From: CAXMST01 sp963712765
GTDB lineage: Bacteria > Actinomycetota > Thermoleophilia > Solirubrobacterales > 70-9
Assembly (NCBI GenBank): GCA_963712765.1
Contig: CAVQIX010000003.1
Location: 620,001-684,000, forward strand
Reading direction: 5' to 3'
Length of the DNA: 64,000 bases
The position numbers and the translations under genes are program-made. Within the stretch, counting starts at the first letter, position 1, and each line of letters opens with the position of its first letter. Positions 7,792-17,023 of the stretch are shown one piece after another. Below the pieces are notes generated by a model, which was not told where the DNA came from, ran no database searches, and worked only from the letters and a program-made list of their open reading frames with translations.

Positions 7792-8642
7792 TCCGGCTCG
7801 CGGTTCGCTGCTCGCCCGCACAGTCGGAGCGCGTGCTCGCCGAGCTGCTCGAACTGGTTCCCGGGGGTGTCGAGGAGGAGAGGGGGCAGGGCTACGTGGA
7901 GTACGCGATCTACGGCCCGCCCGGGGAGCTTCCCGAGCTGCCCGACCTCGAGGTCGCCGCCGGCGAGGGCCTGGTCGAGATCGAGACGACCAAGATCCCC
8001 GATGACTGGGCCGACCGCTGGCGTGACTTCCACGAGCCGGTCTGGATCGGCGACCGCCTAGTCGTCAGACCGTCCTGGGAGGAGGGCCCGGCTGAGGCGG
8101 ATGCGGGGCCGGCGCTGATCGAGATCGTGATCGATCCCGGCCGCGCCTTCGGCACCGGCGCCCACGCGACGACATCAATGTGTCTGGAGCTGCTGCTCGA
8201 GCGGGCCGACTCCGCCCCCGGCGAAGGCCGGGGCTCGGTCGCGGATCTCGGCACCGGCTCCGGCGTGCTGGCGATCGCCGCAGCGAAGCTCGGCTTCGGG
8301 CCCGTGGTCGGCTGCGATCACGAGCTGCCTGCGGTAGAGGCGGCGAGGGCGAACGCGGAGCTCAACGCAGTCGAGATCGAGATCGAGCGTCTCAACCTCC
8401 GCGAGCAGGACCCCCCGAGCGCCGATCTTTGGCTGCTGAACCTGACCGCGCCGTTGCTCCTGCCGCTCGCGCAGCGCCTTCCCCTCGAGGGCGGCGGTCG
8501 TCCGGCGGCGCTGATTCTCAGCGGGCTGCTTGCCAGCGAGGGGGAGCGGGTCCGCGATGCCTACCGGGAACGGGGCTACGCGGTATCGACGGCTCGCGAG
8601 CGTGGCGAGTGGGCGGCGCTGCTGCTCGAGGACAGCGGCTGA
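7788..8642 (+). CDS. prmA: Ribosomal protein L11 methyltransferase
   Basis: 284 residues. AFGTGAHATT and VADLGTGSGVLAIAA form the SAM-binding core and LLNLTAPLL is the NxxA-like motif region. PrmA trimethylates L11; the gene order dnaJ-prmA is conserved in many bacteria. The start is a TTG overlapping the dnaJ stop (TTGA), consistent with translational coupling. Confidence 0.9.
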   Translation: MIRLAVRCSPAQSERVLAELLELVPGGVEEERGQGYVEYAIYGPPGELPELPDLEVAAGEGLVEIETTKIPDDWADRWRDFHEPVWIGDRLVVRPSWEEGPAEADAGPALIEIVIDPGRAFGTGAHATTSMCLELLLERADSAPGEGRGSVADLGTGSGVLAIAAAKLGFGPVVGCDHELPAVEAARANAELNAVEIEIERLNLREQDPPSADLWLLNLTAPLLLPLAQRLPLEGGGRPAALILSGLLASEGERVRDAYRERGYAVSTARERGEWAALLLEDSG

Positions 8643-8710
8643 TCACCCCGTCCCGCCGGGAGCTCGCCGCCGGGTACCGCGGGTGCCGTGCCGGACGCCG
8701 CCGGCAGGGA

Positions 8711-8716
8711 TATATT
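8711..8716 (+). promoter_or_regulatory. -10 hexamer TATATT
   Basis: TATATT ends 7 bases before the ATG at 8724. Confidence 0.6.
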
Positions 8717-8723
8717 CGTTCCC

Positions 8724-9221
8724 ATGGTTCTCGCAGAGGTCACCTTCTACAACGTCATCCTCTTCGTTCACATCGCCGCGGTGGTGCTGATCTGGGGTCC
8801 CACCTATGCATACGCGGTCTTCCTCGCGACCGCGATGAAGCGCGGAGGTCGAGCGGTCCCGGCAGTCGGTGAGGCGATAACGACCTGGGACAGGGTCGCC
8901 TCGACGGCTGGGATCCTCGTGCTGCTGGCCAGCGGCCTGTACCTAACCGGCGATCGCTGGGAGTTCTCCGACTTCTTCATCAGCTGGGGCTTCCTCGCGA
9001 TCATCGTTCTCGCCGGGCTCGCGCATGGGTTCTTCATTCCGAAGACGCGGAAGGCCACCGAGCTCGCGGAGCGCGACAGCAAGGCCACCCCTGGCGACGG
9101 CCCCGTCGAGTTCTCGTCGGAGTTCAACGCGGTCTCCGACCAACTCACCAAGGTCGGAACCGCCACCGGCCTCTTCGTCCTGGCGACGATCTACATCATG
9201 ACCGCGAAGCCATTCCTGTAG
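8724..9221 (+). CDS. DUF2269-like integral membrane protein
   Basis: 165 residues with four predicted membrane helices (about 10-30, 55-75, 85-105 and 140-160). The opening helix with LFVHIAAVVLIWGP resembles the DUF2269 family of unknown function. It is a single cistron with its own promoter, 40 bases before murI. Confidence 0.65.
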   Translation: MVLAEVTFYNVILFVHIAAVVLIWGPTYAYAVFLATAMKRGGRAVPAVGEAITTWDRVASTAGILVLLASGLYLTGDRWEFSDFFISWGFLAIIVLAGLAHGFFIPKTRKATELAERDSKATPGDGPVEFSSEFNAVSDQLTKVGTATGLFVLATIYIMTAKPFL

Positions 9222-9248
9222 GCGGAGTCGGACCGGCGCGCCGCGCGC

Positions 9249-9254
9249 CACAAT
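9249..9254 (+). promoter_or_regulatory. -10-like CACAAT for murI
   Basis: CACAAT, one base from TACAAT, ends 7 bases before the murI ATG at 9262. Confidence 0.4.
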
Positions 9255-9261
9255 CACGGCC

Positions 9262-10080
9262 ATGAGCGATAAGCGCGAGCTGCCGATCGCCGTCTTCGAC
9301 TCCGGCGTCGGCGGTCTCACCGTCTTGCACGAGTGCCTCGTGTCGCTGCCCGAGGAGAGCTTCCTCTATCTCGGCGACAGCGCCAACTTCCCCTACGGCA
9401 CCAAAACGGTCGCCGGCCTGCGGGATCTGGTCGAGCGCAACACCGAGTATCTGCTCGATCGCGGCGCCAAGCTGCTGATCGTCGCCTGCAACTCGGCGAC
9501 CTCGGCCGGCGCCGAGCGGGCCACTGAGATCGCCGCAGCTCACGGCGTGGAGGTGATCACGGTGATCGGCCCCGAGGCCGAGATCGCGGCAGCGATCAGC
9601 GAGGGCGGCCGGGTCGGGGTGATGGCGACGCCCGCGACTGTCGAGGGCGGGGCCTACCGCCGCGCGCTTCAAAGACAGGGTCGGGGCCTGGAGGTCGTCG
9701 AGGTCGCCGCCCACGATCTCGCGCCGATCATCCAGAACGGGTTCCCATTCGACGAGGGCGTGGTCGAGCGTGTCCGTAGCTATTGCACCCCGCTCAAGGA
9801 GGCGCGGGTCGACACCCTGATCCTCGGCTGCACCCACTACCCGCTGGTCGCCCCGATGCTGCAACGGATGCTCGGCCGCGACGTTCGCCTGGTCACCGCC
9901 GGGCACGCGATCGCCGCCGAGGCCCAGCGTCTGCTCGAGGCCGAGGGCCTGCTGGCCGAGGGACCCGGGGAGGGCACCTACGGCTTCCTGTGCACCGGTG
10001 ATGTCGAGAGCTTTCGCGAGCTCGGGACCCGGTTTCTACAGATGCCGCTCGGCGAGGTCGAGCACGTGGACATCGGCTGA
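9262..10080 (+). CDS. murI: Glutamate racemase
   Basis: 272 residues. The two catalytic cysteines lie in VACNSATS (about residue 75) and ILGCTHYPL (about 190), and FDSGVGGLTV opens the protein. It interconverts L- and D-glutamate for peptidoglycan synthesis in the cytoplasm. Length and motifs are standard. It is monocistronic or leads into yqeY 35 bases downstream, which has its own -10. Confidence 0.95.
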   Translation: MSDKRELPIAVFDSGVGGLTVLHECLVSLPEESFLYLGDSANFPYGTKTVAGLRDLVERNTEYLLDRGAKLLIVACNSATSAGAERATEIAAAHGVEVITVIGPEAEIAAAISEGGRVGVMATPATVEGGAYRRALQRQGRGLEVVEVAAHDLAPIIQNGFPFDEGVVERVRSYCTPLKEARVDTLILGCTHYPLVAPMLQRMLGRDVRLVTAGHAIAAEAQRLLEAEGLLAEGPGEGTYGFLCTGDVESFRELGTRFLQMPLGEVEHVDIG

Positions 10081-10103
10081 GCCTCGTCCGGCGGCGCGAC
10101 AGC

Positions 10104-10109
10104 TACATT
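10104..10109 (+). promoter_or_regulatory. -10 hexamer TACATT for yqeY-phoH-ybeY
   Basis: TACATT ends 6 bases before the GTG at 10116. Confidence 0.6.
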
Positions 10110-10115
10110 TATCCC

Positions 10116-10553
10116 GTGAGCGATCAGATTCTCGAACGGATGCAGTCCGACACCAGGGAGGCCATGAAGGCCGGCGAGAAGCAGCGGGTGGGAACGCTGC
10201 GGATGCTGACCAGCGCCGTCCAGCAGGACCACAAGCTCGGTGAGGGCGACGCCGTGGCGGTGCTCCAGCGTGAGCGAAAGAAGCGGCTCGAGGCGGCCGA
10301 GGCCTTCGAGAAGGGCGACCGGGCCGAGCAGGCGGCGAGCGAGCGCGCCGAGGCCGAGCTGATCAGCACCTACCTCCCCGAACAGATCTCCGAGGAGGAG
10401 CTCGAGCAACTCGTCGCCGAGGCGATTGAGAGCTCCGGCGCCTCCTCGATGAAGGAGATGGGTAGCGTGATGGGCATGGTGATGCCGAAGGTCAAGGGCA
10501 GAGCCGACGGCAGCAGGGTGAGCGCCGCGGTACGGGAGCGGCTTGGCGCGTAA
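10116..10553 (+). CDS. GatB/YqeY domain protein
   Basis: 145 residues of the YqeY family, related to the tail domain of the GatB amidotransferase subunit. Charged helices (ERKKRLEAAEAFEKGDR) precede the motif YLPEQISEEEL and the C-terminal MGMVMPKVKGRADG. Its cellular role is not established. The TTG start of phoH lies inside its 3' end. Confidence 0.85.
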   Translation: MSDQILERMQSDTREAMKAGEKQRVGTLRMLTSAVQQDHKLGEGDAVAVLQRERKKRLEAAEAFEKGDRAEQAASERAEAELISTYLPEQISEEELEQLVAEAIESSGASSMKEMGSVMGMVMPKVKGRADGSRVSAAVRERLGA

Positions 10554-11559
10554 GCAGCTGACGATCGACAACGACATCGCCGCTGAGCTCGCGGGCTCAG
10601 GCGATGCGGTCCTACGGCGACTAGAGGACCGGCTCGCCTGTGACGTCTTCCTCCGCGGGAACGTGATCACCCTCGACGGCGACGAGGACTCGCTTGCCGA
10701 GGGCCAGTCGTTGGTCGAGGAGCTGGTCGAGCTGATCGAGCAAGGCGAGAGCATGGAGCCGCAGACGATCGACGCGGTCGGCGGTGCGATCGACGACGGC
10801 GGCGTGACCCCCTCCGAGATGCTCGGCGACGCCGTCTGGCAGCACCGCGGCATCAAGGTCGCTCCGAGGACGGCGAACCAGAAGCGCTATGTCGACATGA
10901 TCCGCGACCACACGGTCACCTTCGGGGTCGGGCCGGCGGGCACCGGCAAGACCTTCCTCGCCGTCGCCATGGCGGTCGCCGCGCTCGAGTCGCGAGCCGT
11001 GAGCCGGATCATCCTCACCCGTCCCGCCGTCGAGGCCGGCGAGCGGCTCGGGTTCCTGCCCGGCGATCTGCAGGCCAAGGTCGATCCCTATCTGCGGCCG
11101 CTTTTCGACGCCCTCTACGACATGCTCGATCCCGAGCGGGTCAACGAGTACTTCGAGCGGGGCGTGATCGAGGTGGCGCCTCTGGCCTTCATGCGCGGTC
11201 GCACGCTCAACGACTCGTTCGTGATCCTCGACGAGGCGCAGAACACGAGCCCGGAGCAGATGAAGATGTTCCTCACCCGGCTCGGCTTCGGCTCCCGCAT
11301 GGTCGTCACCGGTGATGTGACCCAGATCGACCTCCCGACCAATCAGCGCTCCGGGTTGGTCGTCGTCGGCGAGATCCTCGACGGCATCGAGGACGTGAGC
11401 TTCATCCGCTTCGGCAGCGCCGATGTCGTCCGCCACGAGCTCGTGCAGCGGATCGTCGCCGCCTACGGCGCCTACTCGGAGCGCAGGCGCGGTCCCGGTT
11501 CCCGCCGCGATCGACCGCTCCGACGGGACGGCGACGGCGACGACGGGCGGGGCGAGTGA
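10543..11559 (+). CDS. PhoH-family ATPase
   Basis: 338 residues. Walker A GPAGTGKT near residue 130 and Walker B VILDEAQN followed by TGDVTQIDLP mark the PhoH/PhoL group of P-loop ATPases linked to RNA metabolism and commonly encoded directly before ybeY, as here. The TTG start overlaps the yqeY end by 11 bases. The C-terminal 30 residues are Arg/Asp-rich and likely disordered. Confidence 0.9.
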   Translation: MARKQLTIDNDIAAELAGSGDAVLRRLEDRLACDVFLRGNVITLDGDEDSLAEGQSLVEELVELIEQGESMEPQTIDAVGGAIDDGGVTPSEMLGDAVWQHRGIKVAPRTANQKRYVDMIRDHTVTFGVGPAGTGKTFLAVAMAVAALESRAVSRIILTRPAVEAGERLGFLPGDLQAKVDPYLRPLFDALYDMLDPERVNEYFERGVIEVAPLAFMRGRTLNDSFVILDEAQNTSPEQMKMFLTRLGFGSRMVVTGDVTQIDLPTNQRSGLVVVGEILDGIEDVSFIRFGSADVVRHELVQRIVAAYGAYSERRRGPGSRRDRPLRRDGDGDDGRGE

Positions 11560-11948
11560 GCGCCGATCTCGAGGATGTCGAGCCGGGGCTGCGGGACGCG
11601 GTCGGAGCCACGCTGGATGCCGTCGGGGTCAGCGATGGCCATCTCGCGCTCGAGCTCGTCGGCAGCGAGCGAATCCGCGAGCTCAACCGGACCCATCGCG
11701 GCCGCGATCGAGCCACCGACGTGCTCTCCTTCCCGATCGACGGCGGCGGTGCCGTCGACGTCGGGCCCAGGGAGCTCGGCGACATCATGATCTGCCCCGA
11801 GCACACCACCGATCTCGACGAGGCCGCCGTCCACGGGGTGCTCCATCTGTGCGGCTACGACCATGAGACCGACGGCGGCGAGATGCTCGAGCTGCAGGAG
11901 CGGGTACTGGGCGAGCTCGACCGGCGGCGGGCGCCCTCCGATGCCTGA
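11556..11948 (+). CDS. ybeY: Endoribonuclease YbeY (16S rRNA maturation)
   Basis: 130 residues with the zinc-binding signature HGVLHLCGYDHETD near residue 97. YbeY trims 16S rRNA and takes part in ribosome quality control. It overlaps phoH by GTGA and its own end overlaps the acetyltransferase start by 8 bases, so the four genes are translated as a unit. Confidence 0.95.
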   Translation: MSADLEDVEPGLRDAVGATLDAVGVSDGHLALELVGSERIRELNRTHRGRDRATDVLSFPIDGGGAVDVGPRELGDIMICPEHTTDLDEAAVHGVLHLCGYDHETDGGEMLELQERVLGELDRRRAPSDA

Positions 11949-12417
11949 GCCAGGGTCTCCGCCCGGCTTCAGCGTCCGCGAGGCGGGCGTCGATCGGCTC
12001 GACGAGCTGATCACGGCCTACGAGTGGCTGTTCGCTCCCCCGGGCGTCCGGCCCGCTCAGTGGGATCCGGGCCGCGCCCGTCGGGCGCTTGGTCGGGCGA
12101 TCGGCAGCGACGACTCCGACGTCTTCGTGGCGATCCGGGACGACAGGGTGATCGGCTTCTGTACCGCCTACCTCGACATCGACTCGGTCCGCTTCGGGCG
12201 ACGCTGCTGGGTCGAGGATCTCGCGGTCGACCCCGCGGCGCGATCGGGCGGCGTCGGCGCCGCGCTGCTCGCGGCTGCCCGCGGTTGGGGGACGGAGCAG
12301 GGCGCCACCCACCTCGAGCTCGACTCCGGCGCCGCCCGCCGGGACGCCCACCGCTTCTACGAGCGGGAGGGTCCCGACTGGCGCTCGAATCAGTACGCCT
12401 GGGTGCTGGACCGATGA
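11941..12417 (+). CDS. GNAT-family N-acetyltransferase
   Basis: 158 residues of the GNAT fold: VEDLAVDPAARSGGVGAAL carries the acetyl-CoA loop (R/Q-x-x-G-x-G/A equivalent), followed by HRFYEREG. The substrate is unknown. It sits between ybeY and era, a position often taken by a CBS-domain hemolysin-like gene in other actinobacteria. Overlaps at both ends (8 bases with ybeY, 4 with era) suggest cotranslation. Confidence 0.8.
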   Translation: MPEPGSPPGFSVREAGVDRLDELITAYEWLFAPPGVRPAQWDPGRARRALGRAIGSDDSDVFVAIRDDRVIGFCTAYLDIDSVRFGRRCWVEDLAVDPAARSGGVGAALLAAARGWGTEQGATHLELDSGAARRDAHRFYEREGPDWRSNQYAWVLDR

Positions 12418-13316
12418 GTACCCACGCCGGGTTCGTCGGTCTGGCGGGGCGCCCCAACGTCGGCAAGTCCACCCTCGCCAACGCCCTCGTCGGCGCCAAG
12501 GTCGCGATCGTCAGCGACCGCCCGCAGACGACGCGTCGGGCGATCCGCGCGATCGCCACCTCCCTGGACGGCTCCTGGCAAGCGATCCTCGTCGATCTCC
12601 CCGGAGTGCAGCGCCCACGTGACGTGCTCACCGAGCGCATGCAGGCCCGGGTCGAGCAGGAGCTCGCCGGCGCCGACGTGGTCCTGCTCGTGATCAACGG
12701 CGAGGAGGGCGTCGGGCCGGGCGATCGTTTCATCGCCACCACCCTGCTGAAGACCGGGGCCGGCGCAAAGGTCCCGGTGATCTGCGCCGTCAACAAGCTC
12801 GACCGGCTCAACAAGCCGCAGACCGTCGAGGTGCTCGCCGCGGCGGCCGAGCTCGAGATCGTCGATGAGGTGTTCCCGGTCAGCGCGAGGCGAGGGACCG
12901 GGGTGGAGCCGCTGCTGGAGCGCCTGGGGGAGCTGATGCCGGAGGGACCCCTGCTCTATCCGACCGAGGACCGTTCCGATCAGCCGAGCCAGGTCCATCT
13001 CGCCGAGCTGATCCGCGAGCAGGTCCTGCGCCGCACCCGCGAGGAGATCCCGCACGCGGTCGAGGTCGAGGTCGTCGAGGTCGCGGCCCGCGAGGACGGC
13101 CTCCTCGACATCCGCGCCGACATCTGGGCGGAGTCGGGCTCGCAGAAGGCGATCCTGGTCGGCAAGGGCGGGACGATGATCCGCTCGATCGGCAGCGCCG
13201 CCCGCAAGGAGCTCGAGCGCGAGCTCGATTCGCGCATCTTTCTCGACCTCCAGGTCAAGGTCCGGGCCCGGTGGCGCCGCGACGAGAGCCTGCTCGACCG
13301 CCTCGGGATCGAGTAG
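12414..13316 (+). CDS. era: GTPase Era
   Basis: 300 residues. G1 GRPNVGKST, G3 DLPGV, G4 NKLD and G5 SARRG are present, followed by a C-terminal KH domain with VGKGGTMIRSIG. Era binds the 3' end of 16S rRNA during 30S assembly. The ATG overlaps the preceding stop (ATGA), which decides this start against a much longer frame through the acetyltransferase gene. Confidence 0.96.
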   Translation: MSTHAGFVGLAGRPNVGKSTLANALVGAKVAIVSDRPQTTRRAIRAIATSLDGSWQAILVDLPGVQRPRDVLTERMQARVEQELAGADVVLLVINGEEGVGPGDRFIATTLLKTGAGAKVPVICAVNKLDRLNKPQTVEVLAAAAELEIVDEVFPVSARRGTGVEPLLERLGELMPEGPLLYPTEDRSDQPSQVHLAELIREQVLRRTREEIPHAVEVEVVEVAAREDGLLDIRADIWAESGSQKAILVGKGGTMIRSIGSAARKELERELDSRIFLDLQVKVRARWRRDESLLDRLGIE

Positions 13317-13369
13317 CGGGAACGCCGTTGCGCCTGCCGCTCGCGCGCGCGATGTGCGAACCTTCTCCG

Positions 13370-14728
13370 ATGCGGGACAGCTACCTACCAGTTGCCGGCC
13401 GGCCGATGTCGGTGGCAATTCTGACCGTATTGGCGCTCCTCGCCGCCTGGCTGGCGCCGCCGGCGAAGGCCGCGGCGACGCGCTACGTCGAGGTCAAGGG
13501 CGCCCAGGCACCGGGCCCGAAGGAGCTCGACAAGGTCTGGGTCGAGAAGCGCGGGCCACGCGGGGCCGACGCCGTGCTGGTCCTGATCCCCGGCACCGGC
13601 GGTGGCGCCGGCAGCGTCTCACCGATCGCCCGCGACCTGAGCAAGCGCATCAAGGGCATGCAGGTCTGGGGCTTCGACCGCCGTAGCCAGGCCTTCGAGG
13701 ACACCTCCGGCTTCGAGACCGGCGACGCCGATGCGGCCGCCGCCTACTACCTCGGCTTCAACTACGACCGGGTCACCGCCGACGAGGTTCCATTCGTCTC
13801 CGAGTGGGGCTTCAGAACCGAGATGAAGGACCTGCGCAAGGTGATCCGCAAGGCCGGCAAGGGCGGCCGCGAGGTGATCCTCGGCGGCCACTCCCGTGGC
13901 GCTTCCTCCGCGGTCGCCTATGCCGGCTGGGACTTCAACGGCAGGCCGGGCTATCGCAGCATCGACGGCCTGGTCCTGATCGACGGAGGCCTCGCGGCCT
14001 TCGGGCCTCAGGACTTCAGCAAGGCCGATGCCGAGGAGCGCCTCGCCGAGATCCGAGACGGCGATCTCTTCAACGACCCGCTCGGGGCGGGCATTCCCGA
14101 GATCGGCCCGATCTTCAGCGAGGTCGCCGCCCGCTACGCGCTCGAGCAGCCGCGAACGGCCTCGGCCCTGCAGGACAATCCGATCATCCCCGCCAGCCTG
14201 AAGCCGCCGTTCCAGGTCTCCAACGAGGGCTTCCTCGGCTTCGTCTTCGACGACACCACCTCTCCCGAGGGTTTCGCCTCCCTGCGCATTCGCGCCGGAA
14301 GGCTCGCCGACTCGGGCTCCCCGCGGCAGTGGGTGGACGGGCAGAAGACGCCGATCGGCGATTTCGCCGAGGCCTTCTCCCGCGAGCCGGCGAACGCGAC
14401 CGAGTGGTACTACCCGACCCGGATGGTCCTCGACACCGCGGCGGCGAACTCGCTGCGAATGACTCCGGCGGCGAAGCTCCTCGGGCTCGAGATCAGGCAC
14501 GCGGACAGGATCAACGTGCCGCTGTACGCGATCCAGACCGAGCTCACCAGCGGAGGCGTGATCGCAGGGGCCGAGACGGTGATCGCGGGATCGCGGATCA
14601 AGCGCTCCAAGCTGGTCAATGCGGAGAAGTCGATGAGTCACCTCGATCCGGTTCTCGCTCCGGCGAAGACCAACCGGTTCACGAAATCCGTCACGCCGTT
14701 TCTGAAGAAGATCGTCCGCGGTCGCTGA
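13370..14728 (+). CDS. Secreted alpha/beta-hydrolase-like protein
   Basis: About 452 residues. A signal peptide (AILTVLALLAAWLAPPAKA, cleavage near the AKA-A junction) is followed by a hydrolase-like domain with LILIPGTGG-type oxyanion region (here VLIPGTGGG), the nucleophile elbow GGHSRGAS, and a late histidine in KSMSHLDP. Predicted to be exported. The substrate is unknown. An ATG at 13406 is an alternative start that still keeps the hydrophobic core but loses the basic n-region. It has its own 53-base upstream gap after era. Confidence 0.65.
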   Translation: MRDSYLPVAGRPMSVAILTVLALLAAWLAPPAKAAATRYVEVKGAQAPGPKELDKVWVEKRGPRGADAVLVLIPGTGGGAGSVSPIARDLSKRIKGMQVWGFDRRSQAFEDTSGFETGDADAAAAYYLGFNYDRVTADEVPFVSEWGFRTEMKDLRKVIRKAGKGGREVILGGHSRGASSAVAYAGWDFNGRPGYRSIDGLVLIDGGLAAFGPQDFSKADAEERLAEIRDGDLFNDPLGAGIPEIGPIFSEVAARYALEQPRTASALQDNPIIPASLKPPFQVSNEGFLGFVFDDTTSPEGFASLRIRAGRLADSGSPRQWVDGQKTPIGDFAEAFSREPANATEWYYPTRMVLDTAAANSLRMTPAAKLLGLEIRHADRINVPLYAIQTELTSGGVIAGAETVIAGSRIKRSKLVNAEKSMSHLDPVLAPAKTNRFTKSVTPFLKKIVRGR

Positions 14729-14763
14729 ACGCGGCAGGGCCGGGGCCTCCCGGGCGCCGCGCC

Positions 14764-14769
14764 TAGACT
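14764..14769 (+). promoter_or_regulatory. -10 hexamer TAGACT for hisIE-trpE-trpG
   Basis: TAGACT ends 9 bases before the hisIE ATG at 14779. No leader peptide rich in Trp or His codons and no T-box is visible, so attenuation of the trp genes is not supported here. Confidence 0.6.
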
Positions 14770-14778
14770 GCTGCATTC

Positions 14779-15453
14779 ATGGATGCTGAGGGCTCCGATC
14801 TCGAGGCCGCTGAGGCGGTGCGGTTTGGCGCGGATGGCCTTGTCCCCTGCGTGACCCAGGACGCCTCCACGGGAGAGGTCCTGATGGTCGCCTACGTCAA
14901 TCAGGCGGCCCTGCGGCTGACGCTCTCGAGTCGGCGGATGCACTACTGGAGCCGCTCCCGGTCTGAGATCTGGGAGAAGGGGGAGACCTCGGGGAACACC
15001 CTGGAGCTGCGGCAGCTGCGCTACGACTGCGATGGCGACGCGCTGCTCGCGCTCGTCGATCCGGTCGGCCCCGCCTGTCACACCGGACAGCGCAGCTGCT
15101 TCTACCGCGACCTGGAGGGCTCGGCGGATTCCTCGGTCGACGCCTCCCCCGCGGACGGCGAGCCCGAGCCGGTGAGCGCCGAGGCGCTGGCCGAGCTCGA
15201 GCGCACCCTCGCCGACCGCCGTCGCCAACGACCCGAGGGCTCCTACACCGTCGAGTTGCTCGACGACCCCGGTCTGATCGGCGCCAAGATCCGCGAGGAG
15301 GCCGACGAGGTCTCCCGGGCGATTGTCGATGAGTCCGAAGATCGCGTGGCCGAGGAGGCCGCCGACCTGCTCTATCACCTCGAGGTTGGCTTGATCTCGC
15401 GCGGGCTGGCGCTGGCTCGGGCGCTCGAAGTGCTCAATTCCCGGCGCGGGTGA
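14779..15453 (+). CDS. hisI: Bifunctional phosphoribosyl-AMP cyclohydrolase / phosphoribosyl-ATP pyrophosphatase (HisIE)
   Basis: 224 residues. The N-terminal cyclohydrolase has MHYWSRSR, the metal site DCDGDALL and CHTGQRSCFY. The C-terminal pyrophosphatase region has KIREEADEV and EEAADLLYHLEV. The fusion catalyses steps 2 and 3 of histidine synthesis. It begins a transcription unit with trpE and trpG (8 bases to trpE), so histidine and tryptophan genes are mixed. No other his genes are in the window. Confidence 0.93.
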   Translation: MDAEGSDLEAAEAVRFGADGLVPCVTQDASTGEVLMVAYVNQAALRLTLSSRRMHYWSRSRSEIWEKGETSGNTLELRQLRYDCDGDALLALVDPVGPACHTGQRSCFYRDLEGSADSSVDASPADGEPEPVSAEALAELERTLADRRRQRPEGSYTVELLDDPGLIGAKIREEADEVSRAIVDESEDRVAEEAADLLYHLEVGLISRGLALARALEVLNSRRG

Positions 15454-15460
15454 GCGAGCG

Positions 15461-17020
15461 ATGAGCGTCGAGGGGCTGGAGCTCTCACCCGACCTCGATC
15501 GGGCTCGCGCCCTGGTTGAGGGAGGCGGGGCGAACGTGGTGCCGATCATCCACCGCTGGGCCGAGGACACCGAGACCCCGGTCTCGGCCTTCCTCAAGCT
15601 GCGGGGCGAGGGCCCGGCATTCCTGCTCGAGTCGGCGGAGCAAGGCGGTCGCATGGGCCGCTACTCGTTCATCGGAGTCCGCCCGCACGCGATCCTGCGC
15701 TGGGGTGAGGACGAGCTCCGGGAGTGGAGGGGGAAAGCGGCCCTCGACCCCTTCGCGCCCCCGACCGAGGTGACGCCCGCGCCCGACCCCTACGCGGCGG
15801 TGTCCCAGCGGGTGGGCTCGATGCGGCTGGCCGAGGTCGAGGGGCTGCCGCCCTTCCCGGGCGGCGCGGTCGGCCTCTTTGCCTACGACCTCGTGCGCAC
15901 CGTCGAGCCGCTCGCCGAGCCGAATCCAGATCCGCTCGGGCTCCCCGATCTCGCTCTGATGATCGCCGAGGCGATGGTCGTCTTCGATCACAACGATCGC
16001 GAGGTATCGATCATCGCCAACGCGATTCTCGACGACGGCGGGATCGAGCCAGCATACGAGCGGGCCGCGTCGGCGATCGGCGAGCTTCGCGCCCGGCTCA
16101 AGGAACCGATCCCGCGCCCTGCGGAGCGTCAAAGGCCGCATTCGGTGTCCCAGCGAACGCCGGAGAACCCGCTTCCAGCCGGGTTCCGCTCGAGCGTCAG
16201 TCGCGAGGAGTTCGAGGCGACCGTCGCCCGGATCGTCGAATACGTGCATGCAGGTGATGCCTTTCAGGTCGTCCCCTCCCAGCGATTCTCCGGGCCGTGT
16301 CCGGTCGAGCCGTTTTCGATCTACCGCGGGCTGCGCGCCGTCAACCCATCGCCCTACATGTACTTCCTCGACTTCGGCGACTTCCAGATCGCCGGCGCCT
16401 CTCCGGAGCCGCTGGTGAAGGTGACCGGGCGCCGGGTGGAGACGCGGCCTATCGCAGGCACCTACCCTCGGGGCGAGGAGGAGGAGGAGGACCGCCGCCG
16501 CGCCGAGGGCCTGCTCGCAGATCCCAAGGAGCGGGCCGAGCACGTAATGCTGGTCGACCTCGGCCGCAACGATCTCGGCCGGGTCAGCGAGTACGGCTCG
16601 GTCAAGGTCGACGAGCTGATGGTGGTCGAGACCTATTCCCACGTCCTCCACATCGTCAGCCAGGTCTCGGGACGTCTCCGTGAGGGGCTGAGCGCGATGG
16701 ACGTGCTCCGCTCCTGTCTGCCTGCCGGGACGCTCTCGGGCGCGCCGAAGGTGCGGGCGATGCAGATCATCGACGAGCTCGAGCCGATCAAGCGCTGCTC
16801 CTACGGCGGGGCGATCGGCTACCTCAGCTTCACTGGCGATTTCGACGCCGCGATCCACATCCGCACCGTCGTCGTCAAGGATGGCGAGGCGCACGTCCAG
16901 GCGGGCGGCGGGACCGTCGCCGACGCCAGGCCCGACTACGAGTACAGGGAGTCGCTGCAGAAAGCCGGCGCGGTCTTCAGCGCGATCGAGCTCGCGATCG
17001 CCCACCCGGATTGGGAGTGA
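15461..17020 (+). CDS. trpE: Anthranilate synthase component I
   Basis: 519 residues. The N-terminal LLES motif (FLLESAEQGG) is part of the Trp feedback site, so allosteric inhibition is expected. The chorismate-binding domain contains RPIAGTYPRG, DLGRNDLGRV and GTLSGAPKVRAMQIID. With TrpG it makes anthranilate from chorismate and glutamine. It lies 8 bases after hisIE and 3 bases before trpG. Confidence 0.96.
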   Translation: MSVEGLELSPDLDRARALVEGGGANVVPIIHRWAEDTETPVSAFLKLRGEGPAFLLESAEQGGRMGRYSFIGVRPHAILRWGEDELREWRGKAALDPFAPPTEVTPAPDPYAAVSQRVGSMRLAEVEGLPPFPGGAVGLFAYDLVRTVEPLAEPNPDPLGLPDLALMIAEAMVVFDHNDREVSIIANAILDDGGIEPAYERAASAIGELRARLKEPIPRPAERQRPHSVSQRTPENPLPAGFRSSVSREEFEATVARIVEYVHAGDAFQVVPSQRFSGPCPVEPFSIYRGLRAVNPSPYMYFLDFGDFQIAGASPEPLVKVTGRRVETRPIAGTYPRGEEEEEDRRRAEGLLADPKERAEHVMLVDLGRNDLGRVSEYGSVKVDELMVVETYSHVLHIVSQVSGRLREGLSAMDVLRSCLPAGTLSGAPKVRAMQIIDELEPIKRCSYGGAIGYLSFTGDFDAAIHIRTVVVKDGEAHVQAGGGTVADARPDYEYRESLQKAGAVFSAIELAIAHPDWE

Positions 17021-17023
17021 GCG

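Noticed and set aside
11402..11809. Arg/Ser-rich minus-strand frames around ybeY and similar Arg/Ser/Pro frames elsewhere
   Set aside because: Their composition is that of frame-shifted high-GC coding sequence, and each lies wholly over a recognised gene.
14700..14779. Trp or His attenuator leader before hisIE-trpE
   Set aside because: No short ORF rich in Trp or His codons, no T-box and no terminator hairpin are seen; the -10 lies 9 bases before the start codon.
15485..17005. 506-codon minus-strand frame opposite trpE
   Set aside because: Antisense shadow of trpE; no recognisable domain.
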